A stretch of DNA of 64,000 nucleotides from Alnus glutinosa (Eukaryota; Streptophyta; Magnoliopsida; Fagales; Betulaceae). The notes beneath the pieces were generated by a model, which was given only the letters and a program-made list of their open reading frames with translations, was not told where the DNA came from and made no database searches. The DNA lies in contig NC_084888.1 in NCBI RefSeq assembly GCF_958979055.1, positions 36,227,804-36,291,803 on the forward strand, given 5' to 3'. A program made the position numbers and the translations under genes. Below are positions 24,637-38,801 of this stretch, one piece after another (positions within the stretch are counted from its first letter, which is position 1; each line of letters begins with the position of its first letter).

Positions 24637-24757
24637 CCCTGCTAATTTTATAGGAATGTTTATTGAATTCCCAAATGAGAAAATAAGAAATGGGTGCCCT
24701 GCTAATTTTATAGGGAATGTTCATTGAATTCCCAAATGAGAAAAATAGAAATGGGTG
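24637..24757. repeat. Tandem duplication, period 60 bp
   Basis: The unit CCCTGCTAATTTTATAGG... with GAATTCCCAAATGAGAAA starts at 24637 and again at 24697. Confidence 0.88.
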
Positions 24758-24874
24758 ATGTGTCTGGGACTATGTTGGTTCTTCTGTTAGGGCGGGTCTG
24801 AATTATGAATTACTGGATGATGAAATCTTTTTCTAAATTTTGTGAGAAAGAGTTAGTTGAGACAGTCAATTTAA

Positions 24875-25060
24875 GGAGAATTGATAAGGAGGGGATATTC
24901 AACCGTCCCTTCTCCTCCTTTTAATATTTAAAAAATTAATTTCAAAAGCAAAAATATACTTTTTGTTATTGTTTTTTTCTTTCTTTTTTGATTGAAATTA
25001 ATTTTTTTAATATTAAAAGGAGGATTGGGGATGTTAACGTCCCCTCCCTATCAATTCTCC
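24875..25060. mobile_element. 186-bp foldback MITE with 7-bp target duplication
   Basis: The ends GGAGAATTGATA and TATCAATTCTCC start inverted arms of roughly 75 bp that include CTCCTTTTAATATT. AATTTAA flanks both sides (24868-24874 and 25061-25067). There is no coding capacity, and the superfamily is not assigned. Confidence 0.75.
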
Positions 25061-25076
25061 AATTTAAGACCTTGCG

Positions 25077-25190
25077 TTGTAGATTTTGCCGAAATGCTAT
25101 TCTATTGTTCACTTGGAGTCTTTATGAATCCTTGCCATGCAGTTTTTGCTGAATGTTATTCTATTGCTCACTTTGAGTCTTTACGAATTG
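25077..25190. repeat. Imperfect tandem duplication, period about 58 bp
   Basis: Two units share GCTATTCTATTG/GTTATTCTATTG and CACTT.GAGTCTTTA.GAAT. Confidence 0.75.
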
Positions 25191-25199
25191 GGACCTAAG

Positions 25200-26390
25200 A
25201 CAACTTCAAGATAATGCGGAGAATCAAAGAGAGTTCACTACGAAATCTGGGCAGAAGAAGCAAGTTGAGGTGAAGGAACTGAACACGAAATATGGAGGGG
25301 GATTTTCGATGAAGCAATAACCAAATAACAAATCACATAATCCATATTTTAAGACTAGGTTCGTATCCTTGATGCTTGTACTAGTCTTCCTGCTTCCATG
25401 GCTACCTTCATAAAAAGCCATCGACCTTAGATCCGAGAAGTTTGTGAATATATTATTCTTGAAGATTTTTGAAAAAGAAATCAAAGCTAACAGGCTGGAG
25501 TTGACGTTATGTCCGCGGCAGGGCGAAGAAGAAGAAGAAACGTGTGAGTGCCGAGTGGCGACCCTCGTGGCTGGCGCTAGTGCCTTTCGCGTGCATAATC
25601 CACGTACATAATGCTTCTTCGTGTTTAGCCGTTCTTTTAACTCCTTAGGACCCGTTAGCTTTAGAAAGAATCTATGCATGTAAAAGAAGCCAAGGTTCCT
25701 TTAAGATCAATGTGAGATGTGGAAGAAGGCATCTATGATCTATCTCACACTATGACACTATCTATGCTAATTGCTAAACTTGCGTTTCTTATCAAATGTT
25801 CTTTGATGATAATCTGATTTTGAAATAATAAAAATCCGACGCATAATAAACATTGGAATCGGTGGTACCTACCACTCCCAAAAGCCATTTTTACAATTGA
25901 CCGGGCCTTGAGCCTTAGGCTTATTTTGTCGCGGGCCGGCATCACTCTAATAATTCTCTTCCTGCTGATTGTTTAAAAAAAAACCCTTATATCATCAAAG
26001 CTTCACATGTTTTCATAGAAGTAGGCCAGTTGATAATTGGGGCATGCTATGTGAGCAGCATAACTTCATGGACAACCAAACCTCCAACTTTCTATTGTTT
26101 CGGAAAATTGAAATCACCAACTATACTGTTGAGTGTTGGCATGAACTTCTTTTCTGGTTCCCAGGCGCGTTGACAGTTCTCCTTTGACTACGATCCACGT
26201 CATAGGATAGTGAAAATCCGATCCTCTACGAAAAGCATATGCCTCTGGGGAGCTAAGAAATGGGAACCACCAGCGGTGCCACGTAGGCACTAGACTCCCA
26301 AAAACACTCGATCATGCTTTTGCACTTGCCGGACCCTCGCTGAACCTAGACACGTTTCTTCGCCTTAGTTAACTTTCCCTCCTCTCTCGC
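25200..26390. other. Intergenic sequence, no gene recognised
   Basis: A 151-codon minus-strand frame (25679-25224) has no recognisable motif and reads like translated noncoding DNA. A GC-rich patch at 25500-25650 is unexplained. The last 100 bp (CGCGCGCG near 26396-26407) is the leader of the NDC1-like fragment. Confidence 0.4.
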
Positions 26391-26445
26391 TCGCTCGCGC
26401 GCGCGCGCCTACGGACTCGAGCTCGACGGGTTTCCCCCATCTTCA

Positions 26446-26781
26446 ATGGCGCAGATCGCACTGACGGCGGCCTCGGCAACACTTGTCTCCTTCAAAGGTA
26501 TGCACTCAGTACTTTCTCTCTTACAACAACATCTCATATATTCTCCGAGGTTGATTTTTATTGTACCTTTGATCGATCGGGGAATTTCAGGTGGTTCAAA
26601 ACAGCGGGCTACGCTATTCTCCGATTCTCCGAGAGTATCGGCTGCCAATTTATCGTTATCTCCAAGTAGAGGGTTCGGATTTCTTGCCTCGGACGGAATA
26701 ATAAGGGGAAACGAAGGCGTTGCCAAGGTATCAGACGGTCAAACTGCCCCGTTATCTTACACATGGCCGGATAATAATAAG
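26446..26781 (+). pseudogene. NDC1: Orphan 5' end of an NDC1-like gene (plastid type II NAD(P)H dehydrogenase)
   Basis: Two exons (26446-26497, 26591-26781) encode 81 residues: MAQIALTAASATLVSFKG, a Ser/Ala-rich transit-peptide-like stretch, and a conserved end QTAPLSYTWPDNNK. In Arabidopsis NDC1 (as I recall it) a very similar sequence immediately precedes the first FAD-binding motif (CILGGGFGGLYTA). NDC1 reduces plastoquinone and acts in plastoglobule prenylquinone metabolism. Start codon, both frames and splice signals look intact, but none of the FAD/NAD-binding exons appears before the next gene 2.8 kb downstream. This is therefore most likely a truncated copy; a very long intron reaching past the transporter gene is the less likely alternative. 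The donor after exon 2 (AAG/GTTCGA) is weak. Confidence 0.65.
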
Positions 26782-29200
26782 GTTCGACTTTTATGCCAAT
26801 TTCAATCTTTTTTTGCTCTTAAAGCTATCTTCTCTTCCCCAACGACTTCTTTACTTTTTATAATATCTGTTAAATTTACGCCACAACTCACATCTGTCAT
26901 TAAAATGTGAATTATTGACCGTCAACATTTTTGTAAATATAGTGAATCAAAGCAAAGGAACTAGCGATACAGGAGTAATTTTAGAAATTTTTTGTGTGTT
27001 ATTTTTATGTTCTTTTAAAAATGAAATGGCTATTAAAATTGGTATTTGATCAAAATTTAATTGTAATTAATTACAAATTTAATGATAATTTTAAAAATTA
27101 GAAAGAAAAAAATGACAGGAGGTGAATATTAAAATCTTAAATTGTTTGATAAACGAGGTGGGTTCTTTGGGTTTTGGGTTTTGGGCCCAAGCCCACTGCG
27201 TTCCACAAAATTTGGACTTTTTATTGTGAAACCAACGAATTCCACCTGGTGCCGCATTAACAAAACACGAGTTTTGCCTAAAATGCCAACAGACGGAACC
27301 TTTTACGCCGTCTTCTCTTGGGTTTGAGACCGTTAATTTAAAATAAAAGATTAAGATTAAATTATCTTCAAAATTAAAAAATTTAAAAAAGAAATTAACG
27401 TGTGGCCGACCACCACCTTAAGGGGAGGTACGGCAATACAATAGCCTCTTTGTTTTTTTCTCTTTTTTTTTTTTTTTCCTTTTATTATTGACGTGGCTTA
27501 ATCTAAATTGTTCATTTTGAATGATTTGCCTAAAAAGAAATGATTCTTTACCTTAATCCTCTTCTCTTCTTGCTAATAAAAATACAATAAAATATGAAAA
27601 CAACTCAATCCATTATTTGCTCGTGCGAATAGAGATCATGATTAATTCAAACAATAAATATCATTAATTAAAGCTCATTATAAAGACTTTCTTACATTTA
27701 GTAACGGAATTGGTAGGACTTATCAAAAAAAAAAAAAAAAAGTGACGGAATTGGTAGGAAATCAAGCTTTCTCGCATTTAGTGATTGAATTGGTAGGAGA
27801 TCACAGATCGAAATTTAAGTAGTCATTTATGACTGTAGTAAACGTAACACTTAAAGGCGCAGCTTTCTAATTAAAGTTGCAAGCACTTTGGTTTAGAACG
27901 GCTAATTTCGGATTAATTATGTCAAAACTACCACCTGCCTACTTTGTGTTAACGAGTCTAGACGTCATCTAAAATTCTCAACTGAAATCTCCTGTTAAAA
28001 AACAAACGGACAAGATTGCTTCTAGGAAAAAAGAGAAGCAAGACTTTTTCTCCAATCTTTCAATCTTATCCATTCAATTTGTTTAACACGAGATGAGAAT
28101 TGAAAAATTTATAGGACCTAGTCCATGAAGGACTGCTAGTTGATCCGGCCTAGGGCTGCTCCTTGGACTAATTTTTCAATATTTGTTTGAATAATACAAG
28201 TATCACATGGACCAGATCCACACAATCGCGTTGAAAAATTAGTGGCCCTACGCCTAACTCTTCTCTGAGTTTTAAGTTTCTGAGCACTTTTGACCATTCT
28301 CCGTCGATTACGCTCCAAGACATACAATACGTGTTTGCTTCCTTTTTTTCTTTTTATACCTCAAGTCAACCACAACGTGTCACGTAATGGGTGCAATTTC
28401 ACAATTAAGGCTAATTAATTAATTTAAGAGTACATTTTTCACAATTTATTAAATTTTGACGTTTAGGTCAGGTAATTTACATAAACCCCCCCCCAACGAG
28501 AGAAAAGAAAAGAAAATAAATCCTCATGTATGGCATGCCCCAAATGGGGAAAAAAACTGGAATAGAAATTGAGACTGACGTGTTGATTGATGACGGTGTT
28601 TATATATATATATATATAAAATGTATTTTTGAATGGAAAATATGCCATTTATCGTAAAAGTTTGTTGTCCAGTCAAAATAGAGAAATTCTGACCATATTG
28701 GGAAGTTTTTCGTCGAGTCATTGAGTTTGGTTAATTTTGGGACTCTTGCCTTGATAAGTCTGACCGACTCTTAATCCATTCCAACCAACTTCTTCTTATG
28801 AAACTAGAAACGTGAATTACTCAAATCCTTACTTTTCTTATTTCTAATATTTTCCTTTGTATTGGGACATGTTGCACAACCGTATACCCTTACAAAAATT
28901 CTTCTTCAAATTGAGTGGGAATAATATATATATATATTTTTTTAAAATTTAGTCTATTAAAAAATTTTATATGCATTTTTAAAAATGAGATGTATTAGAC
29001 TAATAGAACATGTATTTTCTAGATATATGTTAATTTAATAGACGAATTTTTTTTTTTTTTTTAAAAAAAAGAATAAAAATATGGACTAAAAAACAATTAA
29101 AAAAAAAAAAAAAGACTAGTGGCACTATAAAAGAAATAGTCGTAGAACAAAGTAGTAGCAATTAAGTACAATAAACAAAGGAAGTGCGAAAGAGAGACGA
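26782..29200. other. AT-rich intergenic region, no coding exons found
   Basis: I looked for the missing NDC1 exons here and found none. A small repeat built on ACGGAATTGGTAGGA occurs at 27702, 27743 and 27785. A C run lies at 28487-28494 and a TA run at 28600-28618. Confidence 0.5.
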
Positions 29201-29236
29201 AACAAACCCCCCAGTACGCGTTTACCTCCTCCTCTG

Positions 29237-29240
29237 CTTT

Positions 29241-29284
<44 letters not shown>

Positions 29285-29395
29285 CTCTTTCCTCTATTTG
29301 CAGCGGCACATTCGTCGTCGGTGGTCCTCAAAACTCGACCCCAAATCCTTAAATTTAAGACAGACCCATCTCTCTCTCTCTCTGTCTCTCTCTGC
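29237..29395 (+). promoter_or_regulatory. CT-microsatellite leader of the nucleotide-sugar transporter gene
   Basis: (CT)n runs at about 29243-29281 and 29369-29392 lie 200-350 bp before the start codon. Such pyrimidine runs are common around plant transcription starts and 5' UTRs. The assignment to the leader is inferred from position. Confidence 0.5.
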
Positions 29396-29601
29396 GAGAA
29401 AGAAATGAAATGAAACTCAAATTTTCATCAGATCCATGGAAGCGTTCTATATTAATCTGTCTATGCATCTGAATTCACCAATGCCCAGATCTCTTTAACG
29501 CGCCTGATTATTTTGAGATTTATCGATTTGGGTCTTTGTTTGGTTGTTGAGAAAATCTAATCTCGGAATCTCAGCCGTCGGATCGAGACCCACCTCCGGG
29601 A

Positions 29602-32600
29602 ATGAAGGGCTCGAGCCGGTTTTTCACGATCGGCCTTGTGGCCTCCTGGTACTCCTCCAACATTGGGGTGCTCTTGCTCAACAAGTACCTGCTCAGCAAC
29701 TACGGCTTCAAGTACCCGATCTTCCTCACCATGTGCCACATGACCGCTTGCTCACTGCTCAGCTACGTGGCCATCGCGTGGTTGAAGGTGGTTCCCATGC
29801 AGACCATTCGCTCTCGAGTCCAGTTCTTCAAGATCTCGGCGCTCAGTCTCGTTTTCTGTGTGTCGGTCGTGTTCGGCAACGTCTCGCTCCGCTTCTTGCC
29901 CGTCTCGTTCAACCAGGCTATTGGGGCTACGACGCCGTTTTTCACTGCGGTCTTTGCCTACCTTATGACCTTGAAAAGGGAGGCTTGGCTTACATATGTG
30001 ACGCTCATTCCTGTTGTCACTGGGGTCATCATCGCAAGCGGGGTAAGATTTTTTCTTCTTCTTCTGTTTTGTGCCAATTGATCGATTTTATTTGGAATTT
30101 CTTTGAATTGTGGATATGATTTTTGGTTTTGCAATCGAATGGGAGCTAGTTTTATGTGCAATTGGGTCAGATTTATTGGGAGTTGCTGCAAATTGTGGAG
30201 ATGGGTTATGAGCTATTTTTTCTATTTTGTGCCCAAGTGATCGATTTTATTGGGAATTACTTTGAATTTTGGATGTGGGTTTTGGTTTTGCAATTGAATG
30301 TGAGCTACTTTTCAATTGCAATTAGGTCACTTTTATTGGGAGTTGCTGCAAATTGTGGAGATGGGTGGGAGGGAAATGGCATAATATAGTTAAGTCCTGT
30401 TTGTTTGGCTGGAAGATTTTGGGGAAACTATATTTCAAGTCTTAAATTTTTCGCTCTACCCAGTTAATCCTAGTTTAACTATTAGGCTTGATGGGGTCAA
30501 TATGTAAGATTGAAACTTTCTGGGGCTGCATGAAATTGGATAGCTTTCTTTAATTCCAGTTACTGGTCATCTAGTTTACATGTAGTCTTTGAGATTTGTG
30601 TGGTACAATCAATTTGACTTAACCTTACAAATATTTCCTATTTTTTTTGGTGGATTTATATTTGGTTCTTTGAATCATTATTGGATTTGGGTTAGAGACA
30701 GAGGCTTATTGCTTCTACCATTAATTTAATCTTTGATTTTGTCATTTGTAGACCCTTTTAACTGTTCCATTTATTCAAGTGATACCATTCGAATGAAATC
30801 TATGTTTTCTCATTTCATTGTATTTCTTTTCTTGTGGCCACAGGGTGAACCAAGTTTCCATCTGTTTGGGTTCATAATGTGCATTGCAGCTACGGCTGCA
30901 AGGGCGCTCAAATCAGTGGTACAAGGGCTTTTGCTCTCCTCTGAAGGGTAAGGAACTCTTATTTATTCATCTTATTGAAACTGAAGTTGATTCGCATAAG
31001 TTCTTTGTTCTGTATTTTAATGCTTTACAACTAGAAACTGGTACTGAGAGGCCTGTGATATTATTCAAGGGAGAAGCTGAATTCTATGAACCTCCTTCTA
31101 TACATGGCTCCAATAGCTGTGGTCTTTCTGCTACCCGCAACGCTTATTATGGAGGAAAATGTGGTTGGCATCACCTTGGCTCTTGCTAGAGATGATGTCA
31201 AGATCATCTGGTATTTGTTATTCAATTCGTCGCTGGCATACTTTGTAAATCTGACCAATTTTTTGGTCACAAAACACACCAGTGCTCTCACTCTCCAGGT
31301 ATGGCTCCTTGATCTAGACTATGTTCCATAACATGTTTAATGGTTGCTGTAAATTACTTGCTTGTGCGCTTGTCGTTGAGCTTTAAGATATCAATATTCT
31401 CTTTCCCTATATAACGCAGGACACTTCAGGAGGAATGATCTTGATAAAAAATGAAGTGTGGAATTATAGAAATCTAGATATTAATTAGAAAGGAGCAAAA
31501 AAAAAAGACTTTGTCTGCAATTTTTTATTGGGCCGTATAACCAGATAATACAGGTTTTTGTCAGTCAAAAATTGCAATAATTTCTCTCTATCAATTATTG
31601 GGCTCAGTCATGTTTCTCCGATTATGACATAGATGGAGCTTTAACAGTTCTTATCTAGAATTCTGTAAAAGAAACAATAAAAGGAAGTTGAGTGCCTGCC
31701 TTGCTTGCATATGTTTTCATGTTATGTCGGATGGGCTATAACTCTAATTGCACTTCTTCTGCCTACAAGTACAAGTAGATGGTGAGGATGTGGGTTCAAG
31801 ACCCATTGAGCACACATCTGACTTACCAACCAAAAACATAATTTGCATGTTATCTTCAGAAAAATAATGTTAATGATACTTAACAGAGGAAGAATTAGGA
31901 CAGTAAGATGTAAATGTAAACAGCCTTGAAATCTAGAATTGAGAATCCTGTTGCAGCCATAGAAAAGAGTACTTGGCTGAGCTCCTTAATCATAGATTCG
32001 TCTAGAGGTTCTTGGTGGGGGAAGTATTATAAGGTTCTGGAGGATTTTTATCTGTAGAACACAAAAAAATGTGCCAAAAATTGTTACTGGTTGGTTATAA
32101 AGGTAGTATGATTATTATGAGGGCTAATTCTATTCAATTTGGTCATTTCTCTATGTCTCAAGAAATCACTTGGGGCTTGTTATGTATATGTATATATATG
32201 AAATGCTTGCAAGTGGTTTGTAAATTTCGTCTGAGAAATAATTCCTTTCCCAATGACCAACTTTAGCTGCTCCATTTCCAATAATTACTTTGGCAAACCA
32301 AATGCATTATATGCTTGGAAATTGGAGGAAAATTTCCCAATATATGTTATATTCTCTACTTCTAGATCATCTCCTGTTGCTGCTTATGGTGGCAATGGAA
32401 GGAGTGAGCATTAGAAGATAAGCAGTTCTGTTTTATGTGGGTGCCCCTTCGTATCTTGTTGTATAGCTCTCTGTTGCATCTATCTTCTGATTTGGATATT
32501 TTTTACTAATAAATCTTACTTATGGTGAGCGGAGGGCTTGCTGATAAGAATTAAAGGTTGAGTAGTGTGTTTTTCCTTAAAAGAAAGAAAGCTATGTGTT

Positions 32601-32891
32601 AGCTGCTTTGTTCAGTTATAGTCAATCTTTCCTCCCTGTCTATTTGTGTTTCAAACTTTCTAAGGGTCAATGCTGCATGTATATTCATCTAAATATTTTT
32701 GGAAGTTAGAGCTTTGTAAAATAGAGTGCTTGTTGTTCCTTCAGGTACTAGGAAATGCAAAAGGAGCTGTGGCCGTGGTGGTTTCAATTTTAATTTTTAG
32801 AAATCCTGTCTCGGTTACTGGAATGCTTGGTTACTCGCTCACAGTCCTTGGAGTTATATTCTACAGTGAAGCCAAGAAACGAAGCAAATGA
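29602..32891 (+). CDS. Nucleotide-sugar/triose-phosphate translocator family transporter (UDP-arabinofuranose transporter-like)
   Basis: Four exons (29602-30042, 30844-30947, 31070-31298, 32745-32891) join in frame to 306 residues beginning [19 protein letters not shown] and ending in a C-terminal lysine-rich tail (SEAKKRSK). About ten hydrophobic segments span the whole length, with [59 protein letters not shown] and [13 protein letters not shown] as family marks. The closest Arabidopsis group that I recall is the Golgi UDP-arabinofuranose transporter (UAfT) set, which feeds cell-wall glycan synthesis. The substrate is inferred from that resemblance only. The dilysine-type end suits ER/Golgi cycling. 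Intron 3 (1.4 kb) holds a possible SINE. No defects are seen. Confidence 0.93.
31728..31840 (+). mobile_element. Possible tRNA-derived SINE in an intron
   Basis: A B-box-like GTGGGTTCAAGACCC lies about 45 bp after an A-box-like TATAACTCTAATTG, followed by ACTTACCAACCAAAAAC. This is the usual order of a plant SINE head and tail. The ends are not fixed. Confidence 0.4.
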
Positions 32892-34026
32892 GATCATTCT
32901 GGAGAGCATTAAATATTTTGTTTTTCTAAAGGGTGGCAGCATCAACCCATGTGGAGGCAAGTTTGGAGCGCATGCCAGCAGTTGTGGCGTGGGTTTTGCC
33001 CTCTAAATTCTATTTTTTGCCCGGAAGCCTCACAGATTGGCTTCCACTTGTATCAGCAACTCAGGATTTTAGCCAACAAGTAGAAAAGTTCAATAAGTGA
33101 CCGGATATGCCTCTATTATTCCCAGCTTGGGGTTTTGGAGGAATGTCTTTTTTTTATTATTATTATTTTTTATTCTTTCAGGAAAGGATTCTAGAATTGG
33201 TTCTCTACACAATCAGTCTGTTATTAACATTTCTTATATTGATTAATTAATGAAAAACACCCATAATCTTACCAATATGTGCTCTATACGTCTCGGCTTC
33301 TAAGGAATTAATTAAGGTCTTTTTCATGTAATCTCTCACAAAGGTATCATGTTTGCTGCAAAAGTATAATCATATATGAACAAACGACATGTTCTCAAGA
33401 AATGAGTATTTGCTTCTTCGTTTCTTAACTTTTTTCTTGCGAATGAGGGCCAATGGGAATGAAGATTTCTGTCATTAGGCAATCTAAATATTTGTGAAAT
33501 TTAAACAGTCTAAGTTGTAATAATGAACCTGCTATAATTGTCTTTATTTGTAATAACATATAAAATCAACAATTCCAGAATCATTCCAAAAACATAGTAA
33601 ACTCCCAAAAAGATGAAGAAAATAAGCTACCAATCAATCTTTAGCCGGATCCCTTAGCAATGCCATGATATTTTTCTGTGATACAAAGAACGCTGCTATA
33701 CTTGACCACATAAGAAGCTTTTTCACAGTACCTAATCCACTTTACCCATTAGACTAACATTAGTGTAGCAAAATCTAGCAATTGAATTAGGTTCAGGCAT
33801 TCAGCTTAAATTGAGGTGTCAACAGCCTTCAGCAGTAATCAACAATGGGCAACATCTAGAATTGGTTGAAATATAAGAATACTATCTAGGGATTATCTGT
33901 ACAAAACCTAATTATCCCTAACATCTCAAGTCTTTAGGATCTTTCAACCCAAACAGAGGATAGCTGAATTAGAAACAAGCTAATTGATATTTGTTAGATG
34001 ATAAGAGGCAATTACCACCAAATGAA
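32892..34026. other. Convergent intergenic region (transporter and PCNA 3' ends)
   Basis: It contains both 3' UTRs. No coding exon or repeat of note was found. Confidence 0.6.
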
Positions 34027-37225
<3,199 letters not shown>

Positions 37226-37334
37226 TTTTCTCTTGAGATTCTGAGAATCTGAATCTTTCAGAGAAATTAGGCTTTTTGGTTTTCTGAGAGAGAGAGAGAG
37301 AGAGGGAGAGACCGTTGTTCTCGTTTTTGCTCTC

Positions 37335-37363
37335 TTTGGCGGGAAACGGAACCGTTCCCGCCA
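37335..37363 (-). promoter_or_regulatory. Palindromic pair of E2F sites in the PCNA promoter
   Basis: TTTGGCGGGAAA (37335-37346) faces TTCCCGCCA (37355-37363), making an inverted pair with 9-bp arms about 110-140 bp before the start codon. The TTTSSCGS consensus is the established E2F/DP site that drives plant PCNA in late G1/S. Confidence 0.8.
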
Positions 37364-37446
37364 GAATCTAGATGAAACGACGACGCTTTGGGCTCTTTCT
37401 CTCTCTCTCAACTGCTCCTTCGAAAGAGCTTAAATTTAAAAGAGAA

Positions 37447-37618
37447 GAGTAATCATTCATTACACTTTTTTATATAATTTTTTACCAACTTGCATATGTG
37501 GTAAGGTGGTCATTTACCTTATTTTATTTTTAAAATTCAAAAAGTAGTAGGGGATCACCTTGCCACATAGGCAAGGTGGTGAAAAGTTGTATAAAAATTT
37601 AGTTATAAATTATTACTC
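37447..37618. mobile_element. MITE upstream of PCNA
   Basis: Inverted ends GAGTAAT...ATTACTC enclose arms sharing TTGC.TATGTGG.AAGGTG and TTTTTATA.AA.TTTT. The element is about 172 bp and ends roughly 220 bp from the PCNA start codon. The target duplication is uncertain (possibly AAAGAG). Confidence 0.6.
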
Positions 37619-38801
37619 TAAAGAGTAATGCTAAGGGTACTTAAAACTTTACCACGAGAACCTTACAAACTGACATGAAATCTAATGGGGCATTTGATTC
37701 TTCATGGTAAATGCTTATTTTTTAAAGTGAGGCTATCATAGATATTGATACAATATAAAAGATAAAATCAGATTAATCACACACATAAGTCATGATTATG
37801 AATTAATATCCTCTCAAATTATTTATCCAAATTTAATAGAATCTTGATCCAAATAATTATGCCAATTATAAGATTGTTATTAGCCCAGCAACTCCACTAC
37901 AGCTTTACATCATTGATTTGATTAACCTTCTATTTTGCTTTTATATTTTTCATCAGGCCATATTGGTTTCATATTTGATTGGGTAAGGAAAATATTGATT
38001 TTCCAAATTTTGTTATGGAATATATTTTCTTACAAACAAACAAAATTTAATGATAAATTTTCTTTTTGTTTAAGACTCCATTTCTAAACTTTTCAGGGAA
38101 AATTTTCAAGAAATCTTAAAGACTATGCTTTTTACACTGACTAAGATAACGTATTTTAAGTAGTTTCTTATGTCAGTCACTTAATACGGACAAAAATCAT
38201 CTTCATTTCATTTGAAATGAATACTATCCATTTCATAAATAGGATTTAAAGTTTGTGTATTTAACAGTATACACGATGCTATATTATCTATTTTTATTTT
38301 TATTTTTTAAAATGTCAACATTGACACCATGTACATTATTTGATGCACCAGCTTTAAATCCTGACCATAAAATAAAAATGATCTTCCTTCACTTAAAACA
38401 CGTTATATTAATCAATATGAAAATGGGCATGAATTGTAACATTACTCAATCCCAAACAAAGCAAGATTAGAGAAAATCATATTTAACTGACAAATTTCAG
38501 GGTACAGAGATAAGCAGCAAGAATGGACAGCGTAAATGAACTTTTCTCACTCCATATCTTTGTTACAAGCCAAAATAAAAAGCACATGATGTTCTGCAAA
38601 TGACATCCTGCAAGTCGTTTTACCATATATCAAGCAAACACAACAGTAAGCCCAAAACTGATGAGCTAAAGAGAGCAGAGAAGAACCAAGTTTTGCCAGT
38701 TCTCCACTATTGGGATTAGGGATCAGAAGAAACACACTTGGAAACCAAAAAAAAAAAAATCACCCATGTAATCAAACCATAATTAAGGATAGGAAAGGAG
38801 T
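37619..38801. other. AT-rich intergenic region, no gene recognised
   Basis: No coding exon was seen. The right part (38480-38801) should contain the WLIM2-type gene's 3' UTR. Confidence 0.55.

Noticed and set aside
25224-25679. 151-codon minus-strand frame
   Set aside because: No start context, domain or homology is recognised, and composition matches the surrounding noncoding DNA.
28136-28327. Arg-rich 63-codon minus-strand frame
   Set aside because: No splice context, no conserved motif, and a small inverted repeat overlaps it.
29544-30119. 191-codon frame overlapping the transporter's first exon
   Set aside because: It is a shifted frame of the transporter exon. The transporter frame matches the family from its first residue.
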